From positions 967,061-1,031,060 of the forward strand of contig NZ_JAODIW010000006.1 of NCBI RefSeq assembly GCF_026586625.1: a stretch of 64,000 nt of DNA, written 5' to 3'. Positions 27,974-36,613 of this stretch are shown piece after piece. Position numbers and translations under genes: made by a program. This stretch comes from Halobium salinum (lineage in GTDB: Archaea > Halobacteriota > Halobacteria > Halobacteriales > Haloferacaceae). Under the pieces are notes generated by a model. It searched no databases. It had not been told where the DNA came from and saw only the letters and a list, made by a program, of their open reading frames with translations. The first letter of the stretch is position 1; the number at the start of each line of letters is the position of its first letter.

Positions 27974-29029
27974 ATGGACGAACCGAACGGTCCGGCGGAC
28001 CCGGTCGACGCGGCGCTCGGCCGCGCGTTCCCCGACCGGTCGGTCGCCGAGGTCGGCGCGACCGGCCCCTCTTGGAACGACAGTAACCGGACGGTCCGCG
28101 TCGGCTTCGACGACGGCAGGGCGGCGTACCTCAAACTGAACGTCGAGGGCGACGGGCGCAGACTCGCCCGCGAGCGGGCCGTCCTCGACTACGTCGGGGC
28201 GAACGCCGACGTGTCGGTGCCGGCGGTTCTCGACGCCGACACCGACGGGACGATACCGTATCTCGTCACCGAACCCGTCGGCCGGAGCTTCGTTCGAGCG
28301 TGGGGCGACGCCGGCGAAGCCCGGCGGGAGCGCCTCGCCCGCGCGATGGGTCGCTCGCTCGCGGGGGTCCACGAACTCCGCTTCGACGCGCACGGGACGG
28401 TCGTCGGGCGCGGCGACGCGGTCGGCGCGGGGAGAGACGGGGGTCCGGGACTCGACCTCGACCGGGCGCCCTGGACGGACGTGCTCGTTCGGACCGTCGA
28501 GGAGATGCGGGCGATGGCCCCCTCAGCCCGCTTCGACGACCACTTCGACCGGGTCGTCGACGCCGCCGAGACGAACCGGGACCTGCTGAACGAGGCGCCC
28601 GCAGTGCTCCTCCACGGCGACCCGGCGATGCCGAACTGCGTGCTGACCGATGGGGGTGCCGACGGCGCCGTCGACAGTTCCGCCGGCGCCGACACCGACA
28701 CCACCACCACGGTCGGCTTTCTCGGCTGGGAGATGGCCCACGTCGGCGACCCGGTTCGGGACCTCTACCGCGCCCGCGACCAGGGGTTCGACGGGCTGCG
28801 CGACCCCGCCCCCGAACCGGGCGTCGACGCGTTCTTCGACGGCTACCGGGAGCGAGCCGACGGCTTGCCGGACGGCTACGAGGCGCGACGCCCGGTGTAC
28901 GAAGCCGTCAGACACCTCGGCAACTCGGGGTACTTCCCGAAGCTCGCCGAGTACGTCGACGAACCGGAGGAGGAGCTCGCGGCGTGGGTCGACGCCGAGA
29001 TGGACCGGCGGCTGGCGGCGGTCACCTGA
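27974..29029 (+). CDS. Aminoglycoside-phosphotransferase-fold kinase with missing metal Asp
   Basis: 351 residues of the APH/choline-kinase-like family. The ATP-site Lys is in AYLKLNVEGDG, the catalytic loop is HGDPAMPN (H-G-D-x4-N), and the following metal loop reads FLGWEMAHVGDP. Family members have IDWE or LDWE here; codon 251 encodes Gly (GGC) instead of Asp. The rest of the fold is intact, so the protein may be inactive, use another residue, or reflect a G-for-A change. The substrate is unknown; relatives phosphorylate small alcohols, sugars or antibiotics. It starts 88 bases after SAMP1. Confidence 0.85.
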   Translation: MDEPNGPADPVDAALGRAFPDRSVAEVGATGPSWNDSNRTVRVGFDDGRAAYLKLNVEGDGRRLARERAVLDYVGANADVSVPAVLDADTDGTIPYLVTEPVGRSFVRAWGDAGEARRERLARAMGRSLAGVHELRFDAHGTVVGRGDAVGAGRDGGPGLDLDRAPWTDVLVRTVEEMRAMAPSARFDDHFDRVVDAAETNRDLLNEAPAVLLHGDPAMPNCVLTDGGADGAVDSSAGADTDTTTTVGFLGWEMAHVGDPVRDLYRARDQGFDGLRDPAPEPGVDAFFDGYRERADGLPDGYEARRPVYEAVRHLGNSGYFPKLAEYVDEPEEELAAWVDAEMDRRLAAVT

Positions 29030-29041
29030 CGCCGCTCGGGG

Positions 29042-30673
29042 TCAGAACTGGCCGCGGTCGACGACGGCCACGTCACAGTCGACGCCTCGCAGTCGCTCGA
29101 ACGTCGGCGGCGAGACGAACCGCGAGGCGGCGCTGCGGTCGCCGCTGGAGCCGAGCACGACGAGGTCGTAGCTCGCGGCGTTGGCGTCGATGAAGTCCTT
29201 CACGTCCGTCCGAGCCACTCTCGTCTCGACGGTGCCGCGCTCGGTGACCGTCTCGACGAGGTTGGCGAGGCGACTCTCGGCGGGCCGGCGCTCCACCTCC
29301 GAGGAGATGCAGGTGCAGACGCTGACGCTCCCGTTCGGCCCCGCGAGGCGCGTGGCGAAGTCTATCATGGCGTGGGCAGTGTCGCCGGGGCGGGCGACGG
29401 TGACGAGCACGCGTCGCCAGCGTTCGGCGCCGGTCGTCGACCGGAAGGCGACGGCGTCGAAGGGGCCGCGGAAGACGGTGCGGACGAACTCCGAGAGCGA
29501 ACCGCGGTCCTCCTCGTAGGGGGTGACGACGAGGTCGCAGTTGGTCGCGCGGGCGGTCTTGATGGTCGACTTCCCCGGGTCGCCGCTGGCGACGACGACC
29601 TCACAGGGGACGCCGAGGCGCGTCCGGACCCGCCGGGCCTGTGCCTCCAACCGGTCCGCGGCCTCGGCGGCGGCGCGGCGGGCGGCCCGGTCCTCGACGG
29701 ACTCGACCATCGGCTCGTCGGCGTTCTCGGCGGTCTCCTCGACGGTCGTCTGGTCGCCGCCGTCGTCGTCGGACTCGCCCGCCCCGTCGCCGTCGTCGGC
29801 CATCGCCGCCTCGATGTCGGCGGCGCTGCGGCTCTGTGGACGCTCGCCGGCGAGCAGTTCCCGTTCGGCGGCGGCGCGCTTCTCGTCGTCGACCACGTCG
29901 AGGAGGACGACCTTTCCGGCCTCGTGGGCGGCCGCGAGCCGGGCGCCGAACAGGGCCGTCAGGGTCGCGGTCTCGCCGCGCATCGGGACGAGCACGTGGT
30001 CGTCGCCGTGAGTCGTCCCGTACAGCAGTTCGGCGCGCTGCTCGTAGAACTCCCGGCGCCACACCGAGAAGACGAGCGCGACGACGGAGGTCGACAGCGC
30101 GACGCTCACGGTGTAGACGAACGCCGACTCGAACGGCAGGTCGAGGACGGCGACGTCGACTTCGCCCGTGAGAAGCACGAGCAGCGCCGTCGAGAACGCG
30201 GTGGGGAGCTCGAAGTCGAACGCCCACGTCGCGGCACCGACCAGAAACACCGCGAGGGCGGCGGCGCCGGCGTGAGCGCCCAGCGCGTTCGGCGGCTCGT
30301 GGTAGACGTACGTCGCCGAGAGCACCAGCGCGACCCAGCCACAGAGGGCGCCGAGGGTCATCCCGCCGACGAACGTCCGGGGGGAGGCGTACCGACCCTC
30401 CGGGTCGGCGAACAGCGTGTAGGTGCCCGACGCGAGCGGCGGGAAGAGCAGAAAGGAGAGTTCGACGAGCGCACTCGAGAGGAACGTGACGAGCGCGATG
30501 AGCAACGGGACGACGAGGAGGACGGTGAGGTGGATGAGGTTGTCCGTGTTCTCCACCCAGCGGCCGAACTCCGCGACCTCCCGGCGTTCGAGGCGCCGGA
30601 TGCGTCGTCCAATCTCGGCCACGCGCCGTCCGACTTCGGCGAGCCGCCGCTCGACCCCGTCGACCCCGTCCAT
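29042..30673 (-). CDS. HPP membrane domain fused to duplicated Usp (universal stress protein) domains
   Basis: 543 residues. A predicted coiled-coil N-terminus (~1-40, RRL/RRI repeats) precedes about six membrane helices (~45-215) with the HPP signature PPLASGTYTLFADPEG. Two cytosolic Usp-like domains follow (~225-410 with an acidic insert, and ~415-540 ending LVVLGSSGDRSAASRF, the ATP-loop GxxG-S/T type). HPP proteins transport nitrite or similar ions in plastids and bacteria, and fusion to Usp suggests nucleotide-regulated transport. The start is 7 bases from the uridine phosphorylase stop on the same strand, so the two are co-transcribed. Confidence 0.82.
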   Translation of the reverse strand: MDGVDGVERRLAEVGRRVAEIGRRIRRLERREVAEFGRWVENTDNLIHLTVLLVVPLLIALVTFLSSALVELSFLLFPPLASGTYTLFADPEGRYASPRTFVGGMTLGALCGWVALVLSATYVYHEPPNALGAHAGAAALAVFLVGAATWAFDFELPTAFSTALLVLLTGEVDVAVLDLPFESAFVYTVSVALSTSVVALVFSVWRREFYEQRAELLYGTTHGDDHVLVPMRGETATLTALFGARLAAAHEAGKVVLLDVVDDEKRAAAERELLAGERPQSRSAADIEAAMADDGDGAGESDDDGGDQTTVEETAENADEPMVESVEDRAARRAAAEAADRLEAQARRVRTRLGVPCEVVVASGDPGKSTIKTARATNCDLVVTPYEEDRGSLSEFVRTVFRGPFDAVAFRSTTGAERWRRVLVTVARPGDTAHAMIDFATRLAGPNGSVSVCTCISSEVERRPAESRLANLVETVTERGTVETRVARTDVKDFIDANAASYDLVVLGSSGDRSAASRFVSPPTFERLRGVDCDVAVVDRGQF

Positions 30674-30680
30674 GGGCCGC

Positions 30681-31409
30681 TCAGGCGAGCTCCGTCACCG
30701 CGTCGAGGGTGATGGCGATAGCGCGCTCGACGTTGTTCTTCGCCTTCTCGGGCAGCTCCTCGTCGGAGTCGGCACCCTTCTGCGTGCCGGCGACGAGGTT
30801 GCCGTCGACGGTGCAGATGGCGCCCGCGCGCATCCCGCGCCGGCGCGCCAGCGAGAACACCGTGGCCGCCTCCATCTCGATTGCGAGCAGGCCGGCGTCG
30901 TTCCAGTCGGCGACGAACTCCTCGGACTCGTTGTAGAAGGCGTCGTCGGAGACGATGGGGCCGACGTGGACGTCCTCGTCGTTCTCCTCCGCGGCGTCGA
31001 CCAGCGACGTGAGCACCTCGTAGGTCGGCACCGCCGGGTACACCTCGGACTCGTAGCGCTTCGAGGTGCCCTCCTCCTTCGCGGCGCCGGTGGCGACTAT
31101 CATGTCGCCGATTTCGATATCCTCCTGGAGCGCGCCGATGGTGCCGACCCGGACGACGGTGTCGACGCCGACGTTGCACAGCTCCTCGATGGCGATGGCG
31201 GCGGAGGGACAGCCGATGCCCGTCGAGCAGATGGTGAGGGGGACGCCGTCGTAGGTGGCGTTGACGACCTTGTACTCGCGGTTGGCGGCGACCTCCTCGA
31301 CGTTCTCACACTGCTTCGCGATTCGGTCGACGCGGCCGGGGTCGCCCGGTACGAGCGCGATGTCGTTCACGTCGCCGTCCTCGACGAGCAGGTGGGGCTG
31401 TTTTGCCAT
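30681..31409 (-). CDS. udp: Uridine/nucleoside phosphorylase
   Basis: 242 residues of the NP-I (PNP_UDP_1) family. Conserved features: LVPGDPGRVDRIA (phosphate site), STGIGCPSAAIAIEEL, RVGTIGALQ and the ribose-binding EMEAATVFSLA. It splits a nucleoside with phosphate into base and ribose-1-phosphate. Length is as expected (about 240). It follows a PfkB kinase and a membrane protein on the same strand and lies 7 bases upstream of the HPP-Usp gene. Uridine is the most likely substrate given the GTIGALQ motif, but related specificities cannot be excluded. Confidence 0.9.
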   Translation of the reverse strand: MAKQPHLLVEDGDVNDIALVPGDPGRVDRIAKQCENVEEVAANREYKVVNATYDGVPLTICSTGIGCPSAAIAIEELCNVGVDTVVRVGTIGALQEDIEIGDMIVATGAAKEEGTSKRYESEVYPAVPTYEVLTSLVDAAEENDEDVHVGPIVSDDAFYNESEEFVADWNDAGLLAIEMEAATVFSLARRRGMRAGAICTVDGNLVAGTQKGADSDEELPEKAKNNVERAIAITLDAVTELA

Positions 31410-31606
31410 GTCCGAGCCTCACGCGTCGCCGGCAAAAAACGCGCGATTCGGCGGGCGGCGGGTGTCAGCCGTAGCGCTCCGCCGTTCCGTGCTCCTCACG
31501 GAGGTCCGACTGTTCTGTCGGAGCGCGATGCGCCGCGAAGGTGACGGGTCCCTCCCGTTTCCGCCCGACGAGCGACCCGCTTCGGTTCGCTCGTGCGTTC
31601 GTCCGC

Positions 31607-32206
31607 TCACCCGCCCACGGTCACCAGTAGCGGGCCGACCACCGACAACGCCGCACCGAAGACGAGCGTCGAGCGGAGCCACTGGCCGCGGACGGCGGTC
31701 GCCTGCTCCTCGTAGACGACGCCGCCGGTTCGCGGGAGGACCAGGTAGGCGAAGAAGACGTAGACGAACGCCACGACGAGGGCGACGCTCGCGACGTGGG
31801 GGAGAAGCGCGACCCCGTCGGCGACGGCGACGAGTCGCGGGAGGAGGGCGCCGAGGAGCGCGAAGAGGAACCCGTACGCCGCGCCGACGAGGAGGCCGGC
31901 GACGTGGTGAGCGAGGACGGCGTCCCGGAAACGGACGTCGTCGGGGCGGGACCCGCGAAGCGCCGCGGCCGCGACGTACGCCGGCGTGAACCCCTCGGAC
32001 TGCTTCGACATCGGGACCGTCATCGCCACTGCCGCCACGAGTCCGGCGACCGCCCCGAGCACGGGCGAGAGGAGCATCGGACTCACGCGCGAGAGGAGCG
32101 ACACTGCGACCTCCCTGCTCGCGGCGGCGCCGGCCCCCAAGAGGGGGTCGGCGACGGTCGGCGCGGAGAGCGCCGCGGGGAGCCCCGAGAGGAGTCCAAA
32201 ATCCAT
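31607..32206 (-). CDS. Hypothetical polytopic membrane protein (199 aa)
   Basis: Four to five hydrophobic helices are visible: ~42-65, ~95-125, ~130-155 and ~175-198, with a conserved-looking MSKQSEGFTPAYVAAAALRG loop after the first. The GxxY/His motif HHVAGLLVGAAYGFLFALLG resembles haloarchaeal conserved membrane proteins without assigned role. The ATG at 32204-32206 is preferred over a frame-extended start 23 codons upstream because the extra residues are Cys-rich and polar. It sits between the PfkB kinase and uridine phosphorylase on one strand, so a transport role in nucleoside or pentose use is possible but unproved. Confidence 0.75.
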   Translation of the reverse strand: MDFGLLSGLPAALSAPTVADPLLGAGAAASREVAVSLLSRVSPMLLSPVLGAVAGLVAAVAMTVPMSKQSEGFTPAYVAAAALRGSRPDDVRFRDAVLAHHVAGLLVGAAYGFLFALLGALLPRLVAVADGVALLPHVASVALVVAFVYVFFAYLVLPRTGGVVYEEQATAVRGQWLRSTLVFGAALSVVGPLLVTVGG

Positions 32207-32311
32207 ACCGGAGGTGAACCGCCCCGGTACGTATAAACGTGCGGTTCCGTCGTCGGTGCAACAATCCGCCGGCACAGGGTCGGAGCCGGGGAGAACGCCG
32301 AACCGGGCGCC

Positions 32312-33223
32312 TCAACGCTCGACTAGGGACTCGACGGCCGCCCAGTCGAGGGCGGTCCGGGCTCCCATCGTCCGGGAGGCGACCGCCCCGCAGGCGTTCG
32401 CCGTCTCGAGCGCCGCCGCGAGCGACTCCCCGCGCGTCCGGGCGGCGATGAACCCGGCGGCGAAGGCGTCGCCGGCGCCCGTCGTGTCGGCCACGTCGAC
32501 GGCGAACCCGGGGTGGGTGACGCTCCCCGTCGCAGTTCGGACCTCCGCCCCCCGGGGACCGTGTTTCAGGACGAGCGTGCGCTCGCCGGCGCCGTACCCC
32601 GCCGGCCGGCAGTGGAGGGCGTCCTCGAGCGTCTCGCCGAGGGCGTCGCCGAGCGCCGCGGCGGCCTCGCGGTCGTTGAGGAACACCACGTCGGCTCGGG
32701 AGAGCGCGACCGAGTAGTCGCGGGAGCCGACGCGGCGACCGGGGTCGAAGCTCACCGTCACGCCGGCCTCGGCGGCCCGGTCGACCAACCGGGCGGCGGT
32801 GTCGGGGCGCTGGCTGGTGAGGTGGAGGTGGTCGGCGCGGTCGAGGGCGTCGTCCGGGAGGTGGCCGGCGCCGAACGCCTCGTTGACGCCGTCGCGTCCG
32901 AGCACCATCACCTCGCCGTCGGCGTCGACGACGAGGTACTTCGTCGCCGTCTCGCCGTCGGGGACGCGCTGGACCGGCCCGCAGTCGACGCCGACGGTCG
33001 CGAGTTCGTCGAGGGCGGCCTCGCCGTCGTCGTCCTCGCCGACGCTCCCGAGCAGGGTCACGTCGGTCTCCAGTCCGGCGAGGCCGGCCGCGACGTTCGC
33101 CGCGCTCCCGCCGCCGGCGCCCGTCCGCCGCTCGACGACCGCCTCCCCGTCGGGTTCGGGGAGGTGGTCGACCCGGAGGGTGATGTCCCAGTTGACGTGA
33201 CCCGCACAGATGACCCGTGGCAT
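32312..33223 (-). CDS. PfkB-family sugar/nucleoside kinase
   Basis: 303 residues of the ribokinase fold. The N-terminal GGGSAANVAAGLA (substrate region) and the C-terminal catalytic DTTGAGDAFAAGF (anion hole and base Asp) are both intact. Ribokinase, adenosine kinase, KDG kinase and ribose-1-phosphate kinase share these motifs. Because uridine phosphorylase, which yields ribose-1-phosphate, follows on the same strand, a ribose-1-phosphate kinase role in the haloarchaeal pentose-bisphosphate pathway is a reasonable hypothesis. ATG 33221-33223 gives MPRVICAGHVNWD; an ATG 18 codons upstream is less likely. Confidence 0.85.
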   Translation of the reverse strand: MPRVICAGHVNWDITLRVDHLPEPDGEAVVERRTGAGGGSAANVAAGLAGLETDVTLLGSVGEDDDGEAALDELATVGVDCGPVQRVPDGETATKYLVVDADGEVMVLGRDGVNEAFGAGHLPDDALDRADHLHLTSQRPDTAARLVDRAAEAGVTVSFDPGRRVGSRDYSVALSRADVVFLNDREAAAALGDALGETLEDALHCRPAGYGAGERTLVLKHGPRGAEVRTATGSVTHPGFAVDVADTTGAGDAFAAGFIAARTRGESLAAALETANACGAVASRTMGARTALDWAAVESLVER

Positions 33224-33352
33224 GCCGTCCCTTCGGGAGTCGACGGGGAACGATATAAGCGGGGTGGACACCCTCACCGTCGAGTCGGCGACCCGGACCG
33301 TCCGGTGAACGAACCGGAGGAAAGGACACGTTGAGCGTCGAAAACTACCATC

Positions 33353-33361
33353 TAGTTTATC
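33353..33361 (+). promoter_or_regulatory. TATA-like element upstream of the small zinc-ribbon gene
   Basis: TAGTTTATC lies in the most AT-rich part of this intergenic region. It is 44-52 bases before an in-frame ATG at 33404 and ~106 before the ATG at 33467, so it leaves the choice of start open. Confidence 0.35.
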
Positions 33362-33466
33362 TCCGAAAACGACGTACGATTCCTCAGAAACCCGGGAGAA
33401 CGGATGCGGTGCTCAGTGACGGGCCGACGGGGCAGTCACGGTCCGGGACGCGGGACGGTGAGTCAG

Positions 33467-33691
33467 ATGCGACGGGAGTCCGAACGGACGGGTGAGGGGC
33501 GGTTCTGTGAGCGGTGCAACCGCGTCACGACCCACATCGGTGCCGAACTCGAACTGGTGGAGGCGCCGTCGTCGGACCCGTCGAGTCCGTCCCGGGACCT
33601 GGTGCCGTACCGAGTGCTGAAGTGCGACCGCTGCTGGCGGGAGACGAGGCGCCTCCTCGACTGCTGGAGCGGACCGATTACGCCACGGTGA
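33467..33691 (+). CDS. Small zinc-ribbon protein (DUF7835-like), 74 aa
   Basis: Two CxxC knuckles: [11 protein letters not shown] near residue 13 and [11 protein letters not shown] near residue 55, separated by ~40 residues, the geometry of a zinc beta-ribbon. The gene at 41867-42067 encodes a paralogue with the same CxxC-x3-TTH ... CxxC-xxET layout. Small zinc ribbons of this sort are abundant in haloarchaea and are mostly uncharacterised. An earlier in-frame ATG (33404) would add 21 basic, Gly-rich residues. The 3' end overlaps the DUF63 gene on the opposite strand by 14 bases. Confidence 0.75.
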   Translation: MRRESERTGEGRFCERCNRVTTHIGAELELVEAPSSDPSSPSRDLVPYRVLKCDRCWRETRRLLDCWSGPITPR

Positions 33692-34496
33692 ACAGCACGA
33701 CGTTGTGCGCGCCGGGGCCGAGTCCGACCGCGGCGACCAGGCCGAGCAGGAGGTACCCCTCCGTCGGCTCCTCGCGGACGTAGTCGGCGAACAGCGTCAC
33801 GATCGCCCCGGCGACGAGCAGCTTGACGAGGACGAACAGCCACGCGCCGCCGACGAACTCCGCCGTCGGCAGCGAGTTACCCACCTCGATGATGAACCGC
33901 GAGGCGGGGGTGCGCTCGGCGAAGCCGAGGATGTCGATGCCGACGGCCGTGGAGACGGCGTCGAGGGCGTGCCCGAAGACGGCGAGGACGCCGACCCACC
34001 CGGTCACGGACGTGGCCGCGGGGCGGACTCGGGCGAGAACGGCCCAGGTCGCGGCGGCGACGACACACCCGCCAACGAGGATGAGGGCGGCCCAGCCGAG
34101 GCGGAGCGAGCCGTTGTCGACGCCCCAGGCGAGGGCCACGGCGGCGGACGCGAGAAACGCGACCGCGCCCGTCGACGCGAGCGCGACCGGCACGGCGAGT
34201 CCGCCGTCGCCGGCGCGGTCCGCGAGGAGCCACGTCGCCCCCGCGAGGACGGCGACCACCAGGTACACCGCGGCAGTCCCCCCCAACGGGCGGAGCGCGG
34301 CCGGGAGCGCGTTGAGCGCGTAGAGCACGTGGAACGCGGAGCCGGCGACCATCCACGGCGCGAGCGCGAGGACGTGACGCTCCGTGACGGTCGGACGGCG
34401 GCGGTAGAGACCGAACGCGACGACGCCGAGCGCGAGCAAGAGGGCGAGGAGGTAGGGGACGGGCGGGAGCGAGAACCCCTCGGGCAGCACCTGCAT
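33678..34496 (-). CDS. DUF63 family integral membrane protein
   Basis: 272 residues with eight or so hydrophobic helices spread over the whole length. The N-terminus [20 protein letters not shown] and the block [14 protein letters not shown], together with [15 protein letters not shown], are characteristic of the archaeal DUF63 family. Function unknown; conserved polar residues (His, Asp in FGHALDA) within membrane segments suggest enzymatic or transport use. The true start is ATG 34494-34496; the frame runs further upstream only as antisense of deoC. Convergent with the zinc-ribbon gene (14-base overlap). Confidence 0.85.
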   Translation of the reverse strand: MQVLPEGFSLPPVPYLLALLLALGVVAFGLYRRRPTVTERHVLALAPWMVAGSAFHVLYALNALPAALRPLGGTAAVYLVVAVLAGATWLLADRAGDGGLAVPVALASTGAVAFLASAAVALAWGVDNGSLRLGWAALILVGGCVVAAATWAVLARVRPAATSVTGWVGVLAVFGHALDAVSTAVGIDILGFAERTPASRFIIEVGNSLPTAEFVGGAWLFVLVKLLVAGAIVTLFADYVREEPTEGYLLLGLVAAVGLGPGAHNVVLFTVA

Positions 34497-34637
34497 GGGC
34501 GGGAGGGCGCGGCGGCGGGACAAGGGCCTTGCGGAATCGGGGGCGCCGAGGTCGAGCGAACGCCCCCGAGCGGCGAGACCGTCCGCACCCCGTGCGGAGA
34601 CGAACACGTTTTCATCCCCGACCGCGACCCACCGCAC

Positions 34638-35285
34638 ATGGACCGACGCGAACTCGCCGCCCACATCGACCACACGGTGTTGGGCCCGGAGACGACGCTC
34701 GCAAACGTGGAGACGGTGCTCGACGAGGCCGCGGAGTACGGAATGAACGCCTGCATCCCCCCGTGCTACGTCGCGGAGGCGGCCGAGTATACCCCCGACG
34801 TGACACTCGCCACGGTCGTCGGCTTCCCCCACGGCCAGAACGCCACCGGCGCGAAGCGCGACGAGGGCGTCCGGGCGTGGGAGGACGGCGCCGACGAACT
34901 GGACGTGGTCGTCAACGTCGGGCGGCTGAAAGCCGGCGAGGACGAGCGCGTCGCCGAGGACCTCGAAGAGGTCGTCGCCGCCGTCCCCATCCCGGTGAAG
35001 GTTATCATCGAAACCGCGCTCCTCAACGAGGGGGAGAAACACCGCGCCTGCGAGGCGGCCGCGCAGGCCGACGCCGACATGGTGAAGACCTCGACCGGCT
35101 TCGCGAACGGCGGCGCCACCGTCGCGGACGTGGAACTGATGGCGGAGTATCTTCCCGTCAAGGCCAGCGGCGGCGTCGGGAACGCCGCGGAGGCGCTCGC
35201 GATGCTCGACGCCGGGGCGGTTCGCATCGGCGCGTCGAGCGGCGTCGAAATCGTCGAGAGCCTCGACGAGGACGGCGACGACTGA
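34638..35285 (+). CDS. deoC: Deoxyribose-phosphate aldolase
   Basis: 215 residues, a compact TIM barrel. It splits 2-deoxyribose-5-phosphate to glyceraldehyde-3-phosphate and acetaldehyde. Key elements: the start [28 protein letters not shown] with the catalytic Asp, [10 protein letters not shown], and the Schiff-base Lys in VKTSTGF, then VKASGGVG for the phosphate. It is full length. It lies near the PfkB kinase and uridine phosphorylase genes, consistent with nucleoside salvage, though on the opposite strand. The open upstream frame is antisense to the DUF63 gene; ATG 34638 is the first conserved residue. Confidence 0.95.
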   Translation: MDRRELAAHIDHTVLGPETTLANVETVLDEAAEYGMNACIPPCYVAEAAEYTPDVTLATVVGFPHGQNATGAKRDEGVRAWEDGADELDVVVNVGRLKAGEDERVAEDLEEVVAAVPIPVKVIIETALLNEGEKHRACEAAAQADADMVKTSTGFANGGATVADVELMAEYLPVKASGGVGNAAEALAMLDAGAVRIGASSGVEIVESLDEDGDD

Positions 35286-35370
35286 GGGTCTCGGAACGGC
35301 GAGGACGACGACGCCGGGATTTTTGGGCGGCGAGAACGGTGACGGCCCGGACTCTCGGAACGGTGAAGAC

Positions 35371-36564
35371 TCAGGCCGACTCCAGCGCGTACGCTTTCGA
35401 CCGCGTCTCCTCGCCGCCACCTTCCGTCATGAAGAACAGCGCGTCGTCGGCGACGGCGAACCCCTGCTCCGGGCGCCCCTCGACGGGGTGGGACCACCGC
35501 TTCGCGCCGACTCGGAGCGGTCCGACGCCGACTCCGCCGCGGAAAGCGTACCCCGAGACGTCGGTCTCGGAGGCGGCGTAGACGGTGTCGCCGGCCATCG
35601 CCGGACCGCACTGCGTCGTTCTGCCGCCCGTCCAGCGGCGGTCACCGCCGCGCACGTCGAGCGCGGTCAGGCGGCCGCCCGTGGTGAACAGCGTGTTGCC
35701 GGCGAGCGCGAACGAGTCGCTGGTCCAGCGGTCGCTTCGCCACGTCGTCCCCCCCGCCCTGCTCGTGTCGAGTTCGACCGTCGGCCCGCCGAAGACGCCC
35801 GCGAAGACGCCGCGGCCGTTCGCCGTCGCCAGCGCACGCACCCGGCCGGGGAGCTTCCGCCGCCAGAGGTGCCGACCGTCGTCGGGGTACAGCGCGTGGA
35901 CCTCCCCGGCCTCGGTGCCGACGGCGAGTCCGGGGATGCCGAGGGCGAACTGCGTGACGACGCCGAACACCTCGGACTCCCACCGCACCTCGCCGGTCGC
36001 CGGGTCGAGACCGTACACGTTTCCCTCGTAGTCGCCGGCGAACAGCGTCGGTCGTCGCGGGTCGACCAGCAGCGCCGTCACCGAGAAGCTGTCCGGGTGG
36101 AACGTCCACTCGCGGTCGCCGCTCTCGGCGTCGAGCGCGAGCAGCGAGGGGTCGTCGCCCGAGGCGACGTACAGCAGTCCGTCGTGGAAGACGGCGTCGT
36201 ACGGCCACATCGACCGCGGCTGGTCGCGGTCGACCCGCCAGCGCTCCTCGCCGCTGCGGGCGTCGAGCGCCAGCAACCCTCCCGCGGTCGGGAAGTAGGC
36301 CGTGCCGTCGGCGACGACGGGCCGGGCCGAGGGGCCGCCGACGTCGACGCTCCAGCGCTCGCGGACGCCCTCGCGCGGGCCGACCTGGCGAGGGTTGAAG
36401 CACGTTCCCATGCGGTCGAAGCGCGGCTGGGGCCACCACTCCGTGTCGGGCGGGTCCTGGCCGTCGTAGTACGTGTCTGTGGCACTCAGTTGGGACCAAT
36501 TCCATCCGAGCCAACCGGCCCCCGCGACGCCGGCACCGGCCAGGACCTGTCGTCTGGAGGGCAT
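35371..36564 (-). CDS. Tat-exported PQQ-like beta-propeller protein, copy 1
   Basis: 397 residues. The leader MPSRRQVLAGAGVAGAGWLG has an RR pair and hydrophobic core. Repeats of the PQQ/quinoprotein type follow, recognised by A-x-(S/T)-G-x-x-x-W motifs: LDARSGEERWRVD, LDAESGDREWTF, LDPATGEVRWESE and ALDVRGGDRRW. This predicts a seven- or eight-bladed propeller at the outer membrane face, for ligand or protein binding; PQQ-dehydrogenase catalytic residues were not identified. A closely related gene lies 49 bases upstream with the same start context (GTCGTCTGGAGGGCAT), so the pair arose by duplication. Confidence 0.85.
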   Translation of the reverse strand: MPSRRQVLAGAGVAGAGWLGWNWSQLSATDTYYDGQDPPDTEWWPQPRFDRMGTCFNPRQVGPREGVRERWSVDVGGPSARPVVADGTAYFPTAGGLLALDARSGEERWRVDRDQPRSMWPYDAVFHDGLLYVASGDDPSLLALDAESGDREWTFHPDSFSVTALLVDPRRPTLFAGDYEGNVYGLDPATGEVRWESEVFGVVTQFALGIPGLAVGTEAGEVHALYPDDGRHLWRRKLPGRVRALATANGRGVFAGVFGGPTVELDTSRAGGTTWRSDRWTSDSFALAGNTLFTTGGRLTALDVRGGDRRWTGGRTTQCGPAMAGDTVYAASETDVSGYAFRGGVGVGPLRVGAKRWSHPVEGRPEQGFAVADDALFFMTEGGGEETRSKAYALESA

Positions 36565-36613
36565 CGTCCCGACGTTCTCGGCGGACGATAAGTCTCTTGT
36601 CCTCGCCGGATTC

